Positions 22,898-31,498 of a stretch of DNA of 33,248 bases are shown here, piece by piece. The stretch is from Candidatus Eiseniibacteriota bacterium (GTDB lineage: Bacteria > Eisenbacteria > RBG-16-71-46 > SZUA-252). A model generated the notes under the pieces. It searched no databases. It worked only from the letters and a program-made list of their open reading frames with translations, and had not been told where the DNA came from. The DNA is taken from positions 1 to 33,248 of the forward strand of contig VBOR01000027.1 of assembly GCA_005893165.1 (NCBI GenBank), in the 5' to 3' direction. How positions within the stretch are numbered: the stretch's first letter is position 1; every line of letters begins with the position of its first letter. The position numbers and the translations under genes were made by a program.

Positions 22898-23409
22898 GCA
22901 TGATCCCCGTCCGCGTGGGCGGCCTTGCCATCGATGAGCGAACCAAGAGCCCCGTGGTCCTCCTGCACGAGATCGAAGGAAACCGCGTGCTTCCCATCTG
23001 GATCGGACCGATGGAAGCGAGCGCCATCCACATGGAGATCCTGGGCAAGAAATACCCGCGGCCCCTCACGCACGATCTCATGATCCACATGCTCGAGAGC
23101 CTGAACGCGAAGGTCTCCCGGGTGGTCATCACGGACCTCAAGGACAGCACCTTCTTCGCGAACATCTACGTGGATGGGGGATCCGGTGCGGTTCCCGTGG
23201 ACGCGCGGCCCAGCGATTCCATCGCCATCGCGCTGCGCGCGCGTGCCCCGATTTTCATCATGGACAAGCTCTTCGAGAAGTCCGCCGCCGAGAACATCAC
23301 CCCTCCCAAGCTGGAGCGCACCGCCGAGGAGAAGGCGGAGGAGCTGAGACGGTACCTCGAGGGGCTCAACCCGGAAGACTTCGGCAAGTTCAACCCCGAG
23401 GAGCTCTAG
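22894..23409 (+). CDS. Bifunctional nuclease family protein (DUF151)
   Basis: A 171-residue member of the BFN/DUF151 family, some of which have DNase and RNase activity. The domain covers most of the protein: LAIDERTKSPVVLL, LPIWIGPMEASAIHM, PRPLTHDLMIHML and VDARPSDSIAIALR, the last being the family signature. A charged C-terminal helix follows, with LERTAEEKAEELRRYLEGL, where some homologues carry a UVR-like motif. The ATG overlaps the previous stop (ATGA). Its substrate here is unknown. Confidence 0.92.
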   Translation: MSMIPVRVGGLAIDERTKSPVVLLHEIEGNRVLPIWIGPMEASAIHMEILGKKYPRPLTHDLMIHMLESLNAKVSRVVITDLKDSTFFANIYVDGGSGAVPVDARPSDSIAIALRARAPIFIMDKLFEKSAAENITPPKLERTAEEKAEELRRYLEGLNPEDFGKFNPEEL

Positions 23410-23423
23410 CCCGCGCGCGGCCC

Positions 23424-23957
23424 ATGACCCGAGCGCTCCTGCTGCCGTTTCAGGGCCGGGCTCCCCGGATCCCCGCATCCGCCTTCGTCGCGCCCACCGC
23501 CACCGTGGTGGGCGACGTCCAGCTGGGCGAAGAGGCGAGTGTGTGGTACGGCACCGTGCTCCGCGGGGACGTCGGATCGATCCGGATCGGGAACAGGACC
23601 AACATACAGGACCTGTGCGTCCTCCATCTGACGGCGGGCGGACCGCCGATCGTGGTGGGAGACGAGGTCACCGTGGGGCACCGCGCGATCCTCCACGGAG
23701 CGACGGTCGAGGACCGCTGTCTCATCGGAATGGGCTCCATCCTCCTCGACGGCTGCGTGATCGGCGAAGAGTCGCTCGTGGGCGCGGGAAGCGTCGTGCT
23801 GGAAGGCACGCGTGTGCCGCCGCGCTCCTTCCTGGCGGGCATCCCCGCGAAGGTGAAGGGGCCCATCCCCGCCGCGGTGCACGCGCGGCTCAAGGAGTCT
23901 GCGGACGGCTACGTCCGCCTCGCGCTCTCGCACGCGGCCGGACGCGATGCGGACTGA
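23424..23957 (+). CDS. Gamma-class carbonic anhydrase family protein
   Basis: A 177-residue left-handed beta-helix protein of hexapeptide repeats (for example VGDVQLGEEASVWYG, then VLRGDV and IGNRTNIQD). The three zinc-binding His of gamma carbonic anhydrases are present as His68 (VLHLT), His86 (VGHRA) and His91 (ILHG). The protein lacks the acidic loop of archaeal Cam, so it belongs to the short YrdA/CaiE-like group, whose carbonic anhydrase activity varies. The C terminus closes with a helix. It overlaps the next gene by 11 bases. Confidence 0.9.
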   Translation: MTRALLLPFQGRAPRIPASAFVAPTATVVGDVQLGEEASVWYGTVLRGDVGSIRIGNRTNIQDLCVLHLTAGGPPIVVGDEVTVGHRAILHGATVEDRCLIGMGSILLDGCVIGEESLVGAGSVVLEGTRVPPRSFLAGIPAKVKGPIPAAVHARLKESADGYVRLALSHAAGRDAD

Positions 23958-25392
23958 GCCGGCCGCCTCCCGCCGCCGCGACGCGCGGGCGCGCGTCCGC
24001 GCCGGAACCCTGGTCCTGGCGCTCCTTGGCGCGGGGGCCCTGAATGCCGGCGAAGCGCCCGGCGCGGATCTCTCCGCGAAACGGTATCCGCCGGGCAAGG
24101 CCGCCGAGCTCAAGGCGCGCCTCCTGGACCGGCCCTCGGCGCCCGAAGCGCCCTCCTGGGCGGTGCAGTACGTGACCCAGCCGGAGCTGGACCGCCTCGA
24201 GCCGCCCGCGCGCGTCGCGGAGCGGATCTGGGCCGCGCGCCTCGGGCTCGCCGCGAGAGCAGGCGGCGACGAACAGAAGAAGCTCCGGCAGATCCTCGCC
24301 TCCTACGAATCCTGCGCCCTGGATTCGCTCGCGCTCCGGCGCGCCGCCACGGGACTGGTCCGCATCGGGGTCGTCATCCCGCTCACGGGGCGGTTCGACC
24401 GGTACGGAAAGACCTTCGTCCAGGGGCTTCGCCTTTCGGTGGAGGACCACAACCGCGACTGGGCGCCGAACGTCACGCTGGTCCTCTACGACTCCGAGGG
24501 GGACCCGCTCGTGGGAGCGAGGAAGGCGCGCTGGCTCCTCCGCGATCACGGCGTCTCCATCCTCATCGGCGAGCTCTTCAGCGCGAACACGGCGCCGCTC
24601 GCCGCGGCGAGCCAGGTCGTGGGAGCGGTGCTGATCTCCCCGTCGGCGACGAACGAGCGCCTCGCGATCCTGGGGGACGGGGTCTTCCAGCTCCACCTCG
24701 GCAACTCCATTCTCGCGGAGTCGCTCCTGCGTGGCTTTGCGTCCCAGAGCCCCAAGGGTTCCGTGGGGCTCCTCGTCGCGACCACGCCCGAAGATTCCGC
24801 GCGGGCGGAAGCCGTGGTGGGCGCGTGCAAGGCGCTGGAGATCGGCGTGGCGGGAAAAGAGGTCGTGCCTCCCGACGCGGTGGATCTCACGCGCGCCCTG
24901 ACGTCGCTTCGTGAGAAGCGTCCCCAGGCCCTCGTGCTGGCAGCGCCGGCACGGCTTTCGGGGATCGCCGCGGCACAGCTCGCGGGTGTCTGGCCGAAGG
25001 CGCGCGTCTACGGATTCGAGTCGCTCGATCCCTCGGGGATGAACGCGGAGGTCAGGGCCGCCCTCGAGGGGGCCACCTACGTGACCTCGGACTATGTGCT
25101 CGCCGGGGCCGTGCGCGATTCCTTCGAGACCCGCTATCAGCGCGCGTACCGGGAGCCGCCCACGCGGATGTCGGTGCGCGGCTACCTCGTCGGGCTCGCG
25201 GTGGCCCAGGGCATCGAGCGCGGCAGCCTGAACGCCTCCATGCTCCGGGAGGCGTTGCGCGCTCAGGTGTACGACTCGGAGGACGGGCGGAAGCTCCGGG
25301 CGCTGCGTCCCGCCGTGACCGCGGAGCCGGAGCGGTTCGTGATCCGGTCCGGAAAGGCGTCCCCGGCGGATCCGGTCCCGGTATCCCCTTGA
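23947..25392 (+). CDS. ABC transporter substrate-binding protein (periplasmic-binding family 6), divergent
   Basis: A 481-residue exported protein. A basic N terminus and the hydrophobic stretch AGTLVLALLGAGALNAGEA form a signal sequence without a lipobox. Residues about 40-135 make an unassigned helical region, with LRQILASYESCALDSLALRR. A type I periplasmic binding domain follows from VRIGVVIPLTGRFDRYGK to about residue 450, including SPSATNERLA and an ILIGELFSANTAPLA stretch that mirrors LivJ proteins. The N-terminal add-on recalls LpoA-like proteins, which join helical repeats to this fold. It lies directly upstream of the liv operon. Ligand unknown; it may be a sensor or an activator instead of a transporter subunit. 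Confidence 0.82.
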   Translation: MRTEPAASRRRDARARVRAGTLVLALLGAGALNAGEAPGADLSAKRYPPGKAAELKARLLDRPSAPEAPSWAVQYVTQPELDRLEPPARVAERIWAARLGLAARAGGDEQKKLRQILASYESCALDSLALRRAATGLVRIGVVIPLTGRFDRYGKTFVQGLRLSVEDHNRDWAPNVTLVLYDSEGDPLVGARKARWLLRDHGVSILIGELFSANTAPLAAASQVVGAVLISPSATNERLAILGDGVFQLHLGNSILAESLLRGFASQSPKGSVGLLVATTPEDSARAEAVVGACKALEIGVAGKEVVPPDAVDLTRALTSLREKRPQALVLAAPARLSGIAAAQLAGVWPKARVYGFESLDPSGMNAEVRAALEGATYVTSDYVLAGAVRDSFETRYQRAYREPPTRMSVRGYLVGLAVAQGIERGSLNASMLREALRAQVYDSEDGRKLRALRPAVTAEPERFVIRSGKASPADPVPVSP

Positions 25393-25481
25393 AAGCCAGG
25401 GACGGCTGGGCTAGGGTGGCCCGCGGTCCCGGCATGGAACTCTCTTTCAATTCAGACACTTACGCCACGGAGGCTCGCCCC

Positions 25482-26675
25482 ATGGTCCGGATCGGCAGGA
25501 TCCTCAGCCCGGCCGTCTTCACCCTCGCGGTGTTTCTCCTCTTCACGGGCTGCGCGAAGCGCGAAGCGGAGATCAAAGTCGGGGAATACGGCTCGCTCAC
25601 CGGAAGCACCGCCACCTTCGGCATCTCGTCCAAGAACGGGATCGAGCTCTTCGTGGACAATCTGAACGCCTCGGGAGGCATCGGGGGGAAGAAGGTCCAC
25701 GTCCTCGTGGAGGACGACCAGAGCCGGCCCGAGGAGGCGGCCACTGCGGTGAACAAGCTGATCGCGCAGGACGGAGTCGTCGCGGTCCTCGGCGAGGTGG
25801 CCAGCAGCCGCAGCCTCGCCGCGGCGCCCATCTGCCAGAACGCCGGCGTCCCGATGATCAGCCCCTCCTCCACGAACCCGAAAGTGACCGAGATCGGGGA
25901 CCATATCTTCCGCGTCTGCTACATCGATCCCTTCCAGGGCATGGTCATCGCGAAGTTCGCCCGGAACACCCTCCACTTCTCGAAGGGCGCCGTCTTCCGC
26001 GACAACAAGAACGACTACAGCGTCGGGCTGGCGAACTACTTCACGGAATCCTTCAAGGGCATGGGCGGGACGATCGTGGCGGACGAGTCCTACAGCGAGG
26101 GGGACCAGGACTTCAAGGCCCAGTTGACCAACATCAAGGGCAAGAAGCCGGAGTTCATCTTCGTGCCGGGCTACTACACGGAGGTCGGGCTCATCGCGCG
26201 TCAGGCGCGTGAGCTCGGGCTCACGGTGCCGATGCTCGGAGGGGACGGGTGGGTGTCCGACCGCCTGCTCGAGATCGCGCAGGACGCCTTGAACGGCTCC
26301 TACTTCGTGAACCACTATTACGAGGGCGATCCCAATCCCATCGTGCAGAGCTTCGTCCAGAGCTATCGCAAGCGCTACAACGCCACGCCCGACGGACTGG
26401 CCGCACTGGCCTACGATGCCGCCGGCGTGCTCACGAACGCGATGCGGCAGCTGTCCACACAGGATGCCAACGCCTTCGAGGCGCTTTCCGGACCTCCCAA
26501 CGCGGACCAGAAGGCCGCGCGCACCAGGCTCACCACGCTGATCGCGGCGACGAAGGACTTTCCCGGCGTGACCGGCAGGATCTCGCTCGACGAGCACCGG
26601 AACGCGGTCAAGCCCGCCGTGTTCCTCGGAATCGAGAAGCGAAGCTACAAGTTCGTCGCGACGGTCGAGCCGTAA
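25482..26675 (+). CDS. livJ: Branched-chain amino-acid ABC transporter, substrate-binding lipoprotein
   Basis: The 397-residue LivJ/LivK-type receptor delivers ligand to the LivHM permease. The start at 25482 has GGAGG 8 bases upstream and gives a clean lipoprotein signal ending FTGC (Cys24). The binding domain contains VGEYGSLTGSTATFG, VEDDQSRPEEA, SPSSTNPKVTE and the YSEGDQDFKAQLTNIK segment typical of the family. Ligands for close families include Leu, Ile, Val, other amino acids, amides and urea, so the exact substrate is not settled. The 89 bases upstream show no clear promoter. The permease genes follow 27 bases later. Confidence 0.92.
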   Translation: MVRIGRILSPAVFTLAVFLLFTGCAKREAEIKVGEYGSLTGSTATFGISSKNGIELFVDNLNASGGIGGKKVHVLVEDDQSRPEEAATAVNKLIAQDGVVAVLGEVASSRSLAAAPICQNAGVPMISPSSTNPKVTEIGDHIFRVCYIDPFQGMVIAKFARNTLHFSKGAVFRDNKNDYSVGLANYFTESFKGMGGTIVADESYSEGDQDFKAQLTNIKGKKPEFIFVPGYYTEVGLIARQARELGLTVPMLGGDGWVSDRLLEIAQDALNGSYFVNHYYEGDPNPIVQSFVQSYRKRYNATPDGLAALAYDAAGVLTNAMRQLSTQDANAFEALSGPPNADQKAARTRLTTLIAATKDFPGVTGRISLDEHRNAVKPAVFLGIEKRSYKFVATVEP

Positions 26676-26702
26676 GCGCGGGGCAGAGACCTCCGGCCGC
26701 CC

Positions 26703-27611
26703 GTGCAGGAGTTCTTTCAGCAGCTCGCGAACGGCGTCGCCTGGGGCAGCATCTATGCCCTGATCGCGCTGGGGTACACCATGGTGTACGGCACCCTGCG
26801 CCTCATCAACTTCGCGCACGGTGACGTGTACATGGTGGGGGCCTTCGCGGCGTACTTCCTGGCGCGGGCCCTGGGCGTCGGCACGGTCACGGAAGCCTCG
26901 CCGCTCTTGGCGGCCGTGGTGCTGCTGGGCTCCATGGCGATCTGCGCCCTCCTCGGCATCCTCATCGAGCTCCTCGCGTACCGCCCCGTGCGCCGCTCCT
27001 CGCGACTCACCGCCCTCATCACCGCGATCGGGGTATCCCTCTTTCTCGAGAACTTTGGAATCCGGGTCTTCGGGGCGGACCCCAAATTCTTTCCGCAAGT
27101 CATCGCGCCGCGCACGATCACCCTCGCCGAAGGCGTGCTGGTCACGAACCACCAGATCACCGTGGTGGTGGTCTCCATCGTGCTCATGGTGGCCCTCACC
27201 CTCTTCATCAAGCGAACGCGCACCGGGAAAGCGATGCGTGCGGTCGCCTTTCACCGGGACGCGGCCAGCCTCATGGGGATCCCGGTGGATCGCATCATCA
27301 CCATCACGTTCGCCATCGGGTCGGCGCTCGCCGCGGCGGCGGGATTTCTCGTGGGGCTCACGAATCCCAAGATCGAGCCTCTGATGGGGATCATGCCCGG
27401 CATCAAGGCGTTCGTCGCCGCGGTCCTGGGCGGGATCGGGAGCGTTCCGGGAGCCATGATCGGCGGGCTCCTCATGGGCATCTCCGAGTATCTCGTGGTC
27501 GGATACATCTCCTCCACCTACCGCGACGCGATCGCGTTCGTGATCCTGATCGCGGTGCTCCTGATCCGGCCCGCGGGGCTCCTGGGCCGGAACGTGGCCG
27601 AGAAGGTCTGA
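26703..27611 (+). CDS. livH: Branched-chain amino-acid ABC transporter permease LivH
   Basis: The first of two permease subunits, 302 residues with about eight hydrophobic segments. Family landmarks are GYTMVYGTLRLINFAHGD near the N terminus, YRPVRRSSRLT, TGKAMRAVAFHRDAASLMG and the C-terminal ATP-binding-subunit contact GGIGSVPGAMIGG. It starts at GTG, since no nearby ATG fits. The stop overlaps the livM start (TGATG), as in most liv operons. Confidence 0.94.
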   Translation: MQEFFQQLANGVAWGSIYALIALGYTMVYGTLRLINFAHGDVYMVGAFAAYFLARALGVGTVTEASPLLAAVVLLGSMAICALLGILIELLAYRPVRRSSRLTALITAIGVSLFLENFGIRVFGADPKFFPQVIAPRTITLAEGVLVTNHQITVVVVSIVLMVALTLFIKRTRTGKAMRAVAFHRDAASLMGIPVDRIITITFAIGSALAAAAGFLVGLTNPKIEPLMGIMPGIKAFVAAVLGGIGSVPGAMIGGLLMGISEYLVVGYISSTYRDAIAFVILIAVLLIRPAGLLGRNVAEKV

Positions 27612-28594
27612 TGCTCTGGCGGAGAGTCGCCGGCGGCGTGATCGCGATCGCCATCGTCTGGGCGGTGGAGTGGGCGGCGTCCAGCGTCCTGAACCCCTAC
27701 ATCTACCGCGTCCTCGTCCTGTGCTCGATCAACGTGATCCTGGCCCTGAGCCTGAACCTCGTGAACGGCATCACGGGTCAGTTCTCGATCGGACACGCGG
27801 GATTCATGGCGGTCGGCGCCTACGCTTCGGCCGCGTACACCGTCTACGCGGTCCCGGTCTGGTTCGGGGCCTCGGCGGGAGCGGGGTGGCTCGCGGCGGG
27901 CGCGTTCCTGATCGCGATCCTGGTCGGAGGTCTGGTCTCAGCGCTGGCGGGATTCCTGGTCGGGCTCCCCTCGATGCGCCTCCGCGGCGACTATCTCGCC
28001 ATCGTCACGCTGGGGTTCGGCGAGATCATCCGCGTGATCATCCTGAACATCGACGCGGTCGGAGGCGCCCGCGGCTTCGCGGGCGTGCCGACGCGGACCA
28101 ATCTGGCGTGGGTCCTGGGAGGGGCCTGGCTCACGTTCGCGGTGATCCGGAATCTCATGAAGTCCTACCACGGGCGGGCACTCCTCGCGATCCGCGAGGA
28201 CGAGATCGCGGCGGAAGCGCTGGGGGTCCCGACCACGCGCTACAAGGTCACCGCGTTCGTGATCGGGGCCTTCTTCGCCGGCGTCGCGGGAGCGCTCTTC
28301 TCCCACTACACCTACCTCCACACGAACAGCTTCACCTTCATGAAATCGATCGAGGTCGTCATCATGGTGGTCCTGGGCGGGATGGGAAGCCTGACCGGGT
28401 CGATCCTGGGGGCGACGCTCCTGACGGCCCTGCCCGAGCTCCTCCGCTTCGCGAGCTCCGAGCGGCTCATCATCTATTCCCTGCTCCTGATCGCGCTGAT
28501 GATCGCCCGCCCTCAAGGCATCCTCGGCCAGCGCGAGCTCACGCTGCCCTTCCGGCGCCGGCGAAGCGAATCGCGACCCACCCTGGCCGCATGA
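27611..28594 (+). CDS. livM: Branched-chain amino-acid ABC transporter permease LivM
   Basis: The second permease subunit, 327 residues. It has the NLVNGITGQFSIGHAGFMAVGAY signature in two parts (NGITGQFSIG, GHAGFMAVGAY), LRGDYLAIVTLGFGEIIR, the DEIAAEALGV helix and the contact loop GGMGSLTGSILGA. About nine hydrophobic segments are visible. The ATG shares bases with the livH stop, and its own stop overlaps the livG start (ATGA). The tail is short and basic (RRRRSESR), likely cytoplasmic. Confidence 0.94.
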   Translation: MLWRRVAGGVIAIAIVWAVEWAASSVLNPYIYRVLVLCSINVILALSLNLVNGITGQFSIGHAGFMAVGAYASAAYTVYAVPVWFGASAGAGWLAAGAFLIAILVGGLVSALAGFLVGLPSMRLRGDYLAIVTLGFGEIIRVIILNIDAVGGARGFAGVPTRTNLAWVLGGAWLTFAVIRNLMKSYHGRALLAIREDEIAAEALGVPTTRYKVTAFVIGAFFAGVAGALFSHYTYLHTNSFTFMKSIEVVIMVVLGGMGSLTGSILGATLLTALPELLRFASSERLIIYSLLLIALMIARPQGILGQRELTLPFRRRRSESRPTLAA

Positions 28595-29361
28595 ACGAGC
28601 CGCTCCTCGAGCTGCGCGGGCTCTCCATTACATTTGGAGGCCTCAAAGCCGTTTCGGGACTCGACTACGAGCTGCCGCGCGGGATGCTCGGCGGCCTCAT
28701 CGGCCCGAACGGAGCGGGGAAGACCACCGTCTTCAACGCGATCACCGGCGTGTACCGCCCCTCGAGCGGGTCCATCCTCCTGGAGGGGAGGCCCATCCAG
28801 GGGCGGCCCACGAACGTGATCGCGGCCCGGGGGGTCGCGCGCACGTTTCAGAATCCGCGGCTCTTCGCCACGTTGAGCTGTCTCGACAACGTGCGCATCG
28901 CCTGCCATCTGCACGGCGGGGTCGGCCTGGCCGACAGCATCTTCGCCACGCCCCGCTCCTTGTCCGAGGAGCGGCACATCCTCGAGCGCTCGGAGGCGCT
29001 CCTCGAGGCCTTCGGCCTGGTGAAATACCGTGCGAGCGAAGCACGCGCGCTGCCTTACGGGGAGCAGCGCCGCCTCGAGATCGCGCGCACGCTCGCCACG
29101 GAGCCCAAGCTCCTCCTTCTCGACGAGCCCGCCGCCGGCATGAACGCTTCGGAGTCCGAAGCGCTCATGAAGCTGATCCAGCAGATCCGCGAGCGTCACA
29201 AGCTCACGGTCCTCCTGATCGAGCACGATATGAAGGTCGTCATGGGCATCTGCGAGAAAGTCGCGGTGCTGGACTACGGGGTGAAGATCGCCGAGGGCAC
29301 GCCCGAGGAGATCCGGCGCGATCCCAAGGTGATCGAAGCCTACCTGGGGGAGGAGCCTTGA
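28591..29361 (+). CDS. livG: Branched-chain amino-acid ABC transporter ATP-binding protein LivG
   Basis: A 256-residue ATPase subunit. Walker A is GPNGAGKTT, the Q-loop lies in ARTFQNPRLF, and the signature is LPYGEQRRLEIARTL, the variant with YGEQ typical of LivG rather than LSGGQ. Walker B is LLLLDEPAAGMN and the switch His is in LLIEHDMKVV. The start ATG lies in the livM stop (ATGA) and its own end gives TTGA with livF. It is complete and appears active. Confidence 0.95.
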   Translation: MNEPLLELRGLSITFGGLKAVSGLDYELPRGMLGGLIGPNGAGKTTVFNAITGVYRPSSGSILLEGRPIQGRPTNVIAARGVARTFQNPRLFATLSCLDNVRIACHLHGGVGLADSIFATPRSLSEERHILERSEALLEAFGLVKYRASEARALPYGEQRRLEIARTLATEPKLLLLDEPAAGMNASESEALMKLIQQIRERHKLTVLLIEHDMKVVMGICEKVAVLDYGVKIAEGTPEEIRRDPKVIEAYLGEEP

Positions 29362-30074
29362 GCCTTCTCTCGCTCGCGGACCTCCACGTCCACTACGGAG
29401 CGATCCACGCCTTGAAGGGGGTCTCGATCGCGGTGGACGAGGGCACGATCGTGACGCTGGTGGGGGCCAACGGCGCGGGGAAGAGCACCACGCTTCGCGC
29501 CATCTCGGGTCTGATCCCGGCGAGCGGCGGGGACATTCGCTTTCGCGGGAAGTCGCTCCTGGGCATGAAGGCGCACGAGATCGTCCGCGCCGGCATCTCG
29601 CACGTCCCCGAGGGGAGGATCGTGTTCGCGAACCTCACCGTGCTCGAGAATCTGGACCTGGGGGCCTATCTGAGGCGCGACCGGGCGGGGATCGCCGAGG
29701 ACATGAAGAAGATCTTCCGTCTCTTCCCGAGGCTCGAGGAGCGCCGCCGCCAGGCCGCGGGCACCCTGAGCGGAGGGGAGCAGCAAATGCTCGCCATCGG
29801 CCGCGCGCTCATGGCGCGGCCCACGGTGCTTCTCATGGACGAGCCATCGCTCGGGCTCGCGCCCATCCTCGTGCGCGAGATCTTCTCGGTGATCCGGGAG
29901 ATCCGCGCGGCGGGCACGACGATCGTCCTGGTGGAGCAGAACGCCCGCATGGCGCTCGCCACGGCGGACCAGGGCTACGTGCTCGAGACGGGATCGGTCC
30001 GTATGTCCGACCGCGCGAGCGTGCTGCTGGAGAGCCCGTTCGTGCAGGCGGCGTATCTGGGAGGCGCGGGATGA
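29358..30074 (+). CDS. livF: Branched-chain amino-acid ABC transporter ATP-binding protein LivF
   Basis: The partner ATPase, 238 residues. Walker A is GANGAGKST, the signature LSGGEQQMLAIGRAL, Walker B VLLMDEPSLGLAP, and a typical ISHVPEGRIVFANLTV stretch precedes them. It starts at TTG inside the livG stop (TTGA) with GGGGGAGGAG 3 bases upstream, so it depends on coupled translation. The stop overlaps the selA start (ATGA), which puts selA in the same transcript. Confidence 0.95.
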   Translation: MSLLSLADLHVHYGAIHALKGVSIAVDEGTIVTLVGANGAGKSTTLRAISGLIPASGGDIRFRGKSLLGMKAHEIVRAGISHVPEGRIVFANLTVLENLDLGAYLRRDRAGIAEDMKKIFRLFPRLEERRRQAAGTLSGGEQQMLAIGRALMARPTVLLMDEPSLGLAPILVREIFSVIREIRAAGTTIVLVEQNARMALATADQGYVLETGSVRMSDRASVLLESPFVQAAYLGGAG

Positions 30075-31498
30075 GCCCGGCGAAGCGACTCAAGAGGCTC
30101 CCCCCATGGCGGGATCTACCCTCGGTTGGCTCCTTGCTCGAATCGGCGGAGCTCTCCTCTTATAGGGAGCGCGCGCCCCACGAGGTCCTCGCGGAGGCGG
30201 CACGGCAGGCCATCGCCGCCGCGCGCGTTTCGCTCCGCGCGCGGGGCGGATCGCGGAAGGAGGCCCCCTCGCGCGAGGCGATCGTGCGGGACGCGGCCCG
30301 GCGGGTGGAATCGGAGCTCCTTCCTTCTCCCCGGCCCGTGATCAACGCCACCGGCATCGTGATCCACACCAACCTGGGGCGGTCCGTGCTCTCGGAGGAG
30401 GCGATCGCCGCGGTCGTCGAGACCGCGCGCCGCTACACGAATCTGGAGCTGGACCTGGAGCGGGGAGCGCGCGGGTCGAGGATGACGCACGTGGAGCCGA
30501 TCCTGACCGGGCTCCTGGGCGCCGAGGCGGCGCTGGTCGTGAACAACAACGCGGCCGCGATGCTCCTCGCCCTGAACACCTTCGCCCTCGGGAAGGAGGC
30601 GGTCGTCTCGAGGGGGCAGCTGGTGGAGATCGGGGGGAGCTTCCGTATCCCTGAGATCCTGGAACGCGCGGGCGCGGTGCTGCGCGAGGTCGGGACCACG
30701 AACAAGACGCGCCTGCGCGACTACGAGCGCGCGATCGGGCCCAGGACGGGGCTCCTCCTCCGCGTGCACCCCAGCAATTTCGCGATGGTGGGTTTCACCG
30801 AGGAGGTGACCCGCGAAGCGCTCGTATCGCTCGCGCGGAAGAAGAGGGTTCCCCTTCTCGAGGACATCGGAAGCGGCGCCTTGATCGATTTCTCGCGCTG
30901 GGGGCTGCCGGCCGAGCCGGTGGCGCGCGAGGCGATCGAGCAGGGGGTCTCGGTGGTCTGCTTCAGCGGGGACAAGCTGCTCGGAGGGCCCCAGGCGGGG
31001 ATCCTCGCCGGGAAGCGGGGCCTCATCGCCTCCCTCAGGAAGAATCCCATGGCGCGCGCCCTGCGTGCCGACAAGCTCACCCTGGCCGCGCTCGTCGCGA
31101 CGCTCCGCCTCTACCGCGATCCCGCGAAGCTTTCGGCCGCCGTTCCGACGCTGCGCATGCTCGGCGAGCCCCAGGCGGCAGTCCGCGAGCGCGCGAACCG
31201 TCTGCTTCACTCCCTTCCCGCGGATCGCGCTTCTCAGAGCCGCGCGGAGGTGGTAGCCTGCACCACGGAGGTGGGTGGAGGGGCGATGCCGCTGGCCCGT
31301 GTTCCCTCGTATGCCCTCGCGTTACGACCCGCGCGGGGGAAACTCGAAGATCTCGCCCGCTCGCTTCGTACCGGTCCCGATCCGGTGATCGGCAGGATCG
31401 AGTCGGGCCGGCTCCTTTTGGATCTCCGTACTGTGGACCGTGACGAGCTCGAGAAGCTCGCCCGGGCGATCGTGCGCGCGCTCGAGGAGGAACCCTGA
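30071..31498 (+). CDS. selA: L-seryl-tRNA(Sec) selenium transferase
   Basis: SelA is the PLP enzyme that converts Ser-tRNA(Sec) to Sec-tRNA(Sec) using selenophosphate. The 475-residue length is normal. The N-terminal tRNA-binding helical domain begins RLPPWRDLPSVGSLL; the catalytic domain has INATGIVIHTNLGR, VNNNAAAMLL, EVGTTNKT and the PLP lysine Lys302 in FSGDKLLGGPQAG. It predicts that this organism makes selenoproteins; selB, selD and tRNA-Sec are not in the window. It overlaps livF (ATGA), an uncommon partner. The stop TGA is part of a CTGA shared with the probable start of the next gene. Confidence 0.95.
   Translation: MSPAKRLKRLPPWRDLPSVGSLLESAELSSYRERAPHEVLAEAARQAIAAARVSLRARGGSRKEAPSREAIVRDAARRVESELLPSPRPVINATGIVIHTNLGRSVLSEEAIAAVVETARRYTNLELDLERGARGSRMTHVEPILTGLLGAEAALVVNNNAAAMLLALNTFALGKEAVVSRGQLVEIGGSFRIPEILERAGAVLREVGTTNKTRLRDYERAIGPRTGLLLRVHPSNFAMVGFTEEVTREALVSLARKKRVPLLEDIGSGALIDFSRWGLPAEPVAREAIEQGVSVVCFSGDKLLGGPQAGILAGKRGLIASLRKNPMARALRADKLTLAALVATLRLYRDPAKLSAAVPTLRMLGEPQAAVRERANRLLHSLPADRASQSRAEVVACTTEVGGGAMPLARVPSYALALRPARGKLEDLARSLRTGPDPVIGRIESGRLLLDLRTVDRDELEKLARAIVRALEEEP

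Noticed and set aside
25393-25481. A sigma54-like promoter upstream of livJ (TGGAAC...)
   Set aside because: The required GC at the -12 position is missing at the correct spacing.
25452-27254. A 600-codon open frame on the - strand opposite livJ and livH
   Set aside because: Its His/Asp/Arg-rich translation is typical of a complement shadow; both + strand genes have full family motifs.
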